Assembly: GCA_944385445.1 (NCBI GenBank)
Contig: CALWXF010000009.1
Span: 1-64,000, forward strand
Source: an uncultured Oscillospiraceae bacterium
GTDB taxonomy: Bacteria > Bacillota > Clostridia > Oscillospirales > Oscillospiraceae
Length of the DNA stretch: 64,000 nt
Direction: 5' to 3'
The notes beneath the pieces were generated by a model. The model was not told where the DNA came from, ran no database searches, and saw nothing but the letters and a program-made list of their open reading frames with translations. A program made the position numbers and the translations under genes. Positions 63,861 through 64,000 of this stretch are shown piece after piece (position 1 is the first letter of the stretch; each line of letters opens with the position of its first letter).

Positions 63861-64000
63861 ACGCCTCCCCCACTTCCACAGCGGAAAAGCCCCCTGCGGA
63901 AATCTCGGTGATTCTAGCCCCGAAAGGCACCTCCTGGCCCTCCGGCAGCAGGGCGTGGACGGTGACGTGGTCAGTATAGTCCACATCCCCCACCACCCCA
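63838..64000 (-). CDS. YigZ/IMPACT-family protein, C-terminal end (partial)
   Basis: The minus-strand frame open to the window edge gives the last 53 residues: GDVDYTDHVTVHALLPEGQ, ARITEISAGGFSAVEVGEAFKAVPLA-stop. This matches the C-terminal DUF1949 domain of YigZ/IMPACT proteins, whose role is unclear (translation-related). The assignment rests on a short piece. It ends inside the 3' end of the TIGR01906 gene. Confidence 0.65.
   Translation of the reverse strand, partial: GVVGDVDYTDHVTVHALLPEGQEVPFGARITEISAGGFSAVEVGEAFKAVPLA

Overview
The window reads as a chromosomal segment of a GC-rich (roughly 60% by eye), anaerobic, Gram-positive Clostridia member. The Oscillospiraceae (Flavonifractor / Lawsonibacter / Oscillibacter type) are the best guess. 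The evidence is the fermentative gene set (acetate kinase, pyruvate formate-lyase with its activase, NADP-type glutamate dehydrogenase, membrane-bound [NiFe] hydrogenase), sortase-type VPQTG surface proteins, LCP proteins, a CD1247-type gene beside efp, and many consensus sigma-A promoters with AGGAGG-like ribosome binding sites. The genus is inference. I recognised no rRNA, tRNA, CRISPR array or intact transposase.

Layout. 1-2.7 kb: the 3' end of ackA, a broken surface-protein remnant, a 142-bp palindromic element with IS6-like ends, and a zinc-cluster membrane protein. 2.7-14 kb: gdhA; an rluA-type pseudouridine synthase / rhomboid / MacB-like ABC operon; a structured dispersed repeat; a leftward run yqeG, nfo-like, M24 peptidase, efp, CD1247; and rpsU. 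14-22 kb: a transglutaminase-like surface protein, leuS, an in-frame collapsed ABC ATPase-permease fusion, a P-loop protein and a DUF6514 gene. 22-29.7 kb: a leftward polA, rimI, GNAT, tsaD operon whose last gene has a diverged duplicate of its 3' end beside it, then prfC. 29.7-38 kb: the glycerol cluster (glpK divergent from two FAD oxidoreductases and a DUF1667 gene) and the pflA-pflB operon, whose leader matches the ZTP (pfl) riboswitch. 38-42 kb: two tandem LCP paralogues and a TrmH-type methyltransferase.

42.4-56.1 kb is the most coherent block: a 19-gene rightward operon with tight or overlapping gene borders. It encodes a group 4 (Mbh/Ech-type) [NiFe] hydrogenase, a full Mrp-like cation/proton antiporter module and all six Hyp maturation proteins. 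It starts from a near-consensus promoter whose -35 box lies inside a Rex-like operator, followed by a leader that can form mutually exclusive hairpins, one of them terminator-like. The large subunit ends right after its last Cys pair and no maturation peptidase is present. Ferredoxin oxidation, H2 evolution and ion pumping would thus be coupled and answer to NADH/NAD+ balance, as pyruvate formate-lyase and the glycerol genes may be through their own leader RNAs.

56-64 kb: a large multi-domain FAD/rhodanese/siroheme oxidoreductase divergent from a LysR regulator, a DUF2089-membrane protein pair with a palindromic operator, a lipoprotein, an AT-rich (probably acquired) membrane protein gene, an MFS transporter, a TIGR01906 membrane protein, and the 3' end of a YigZ-like gene overlapping it convergently.
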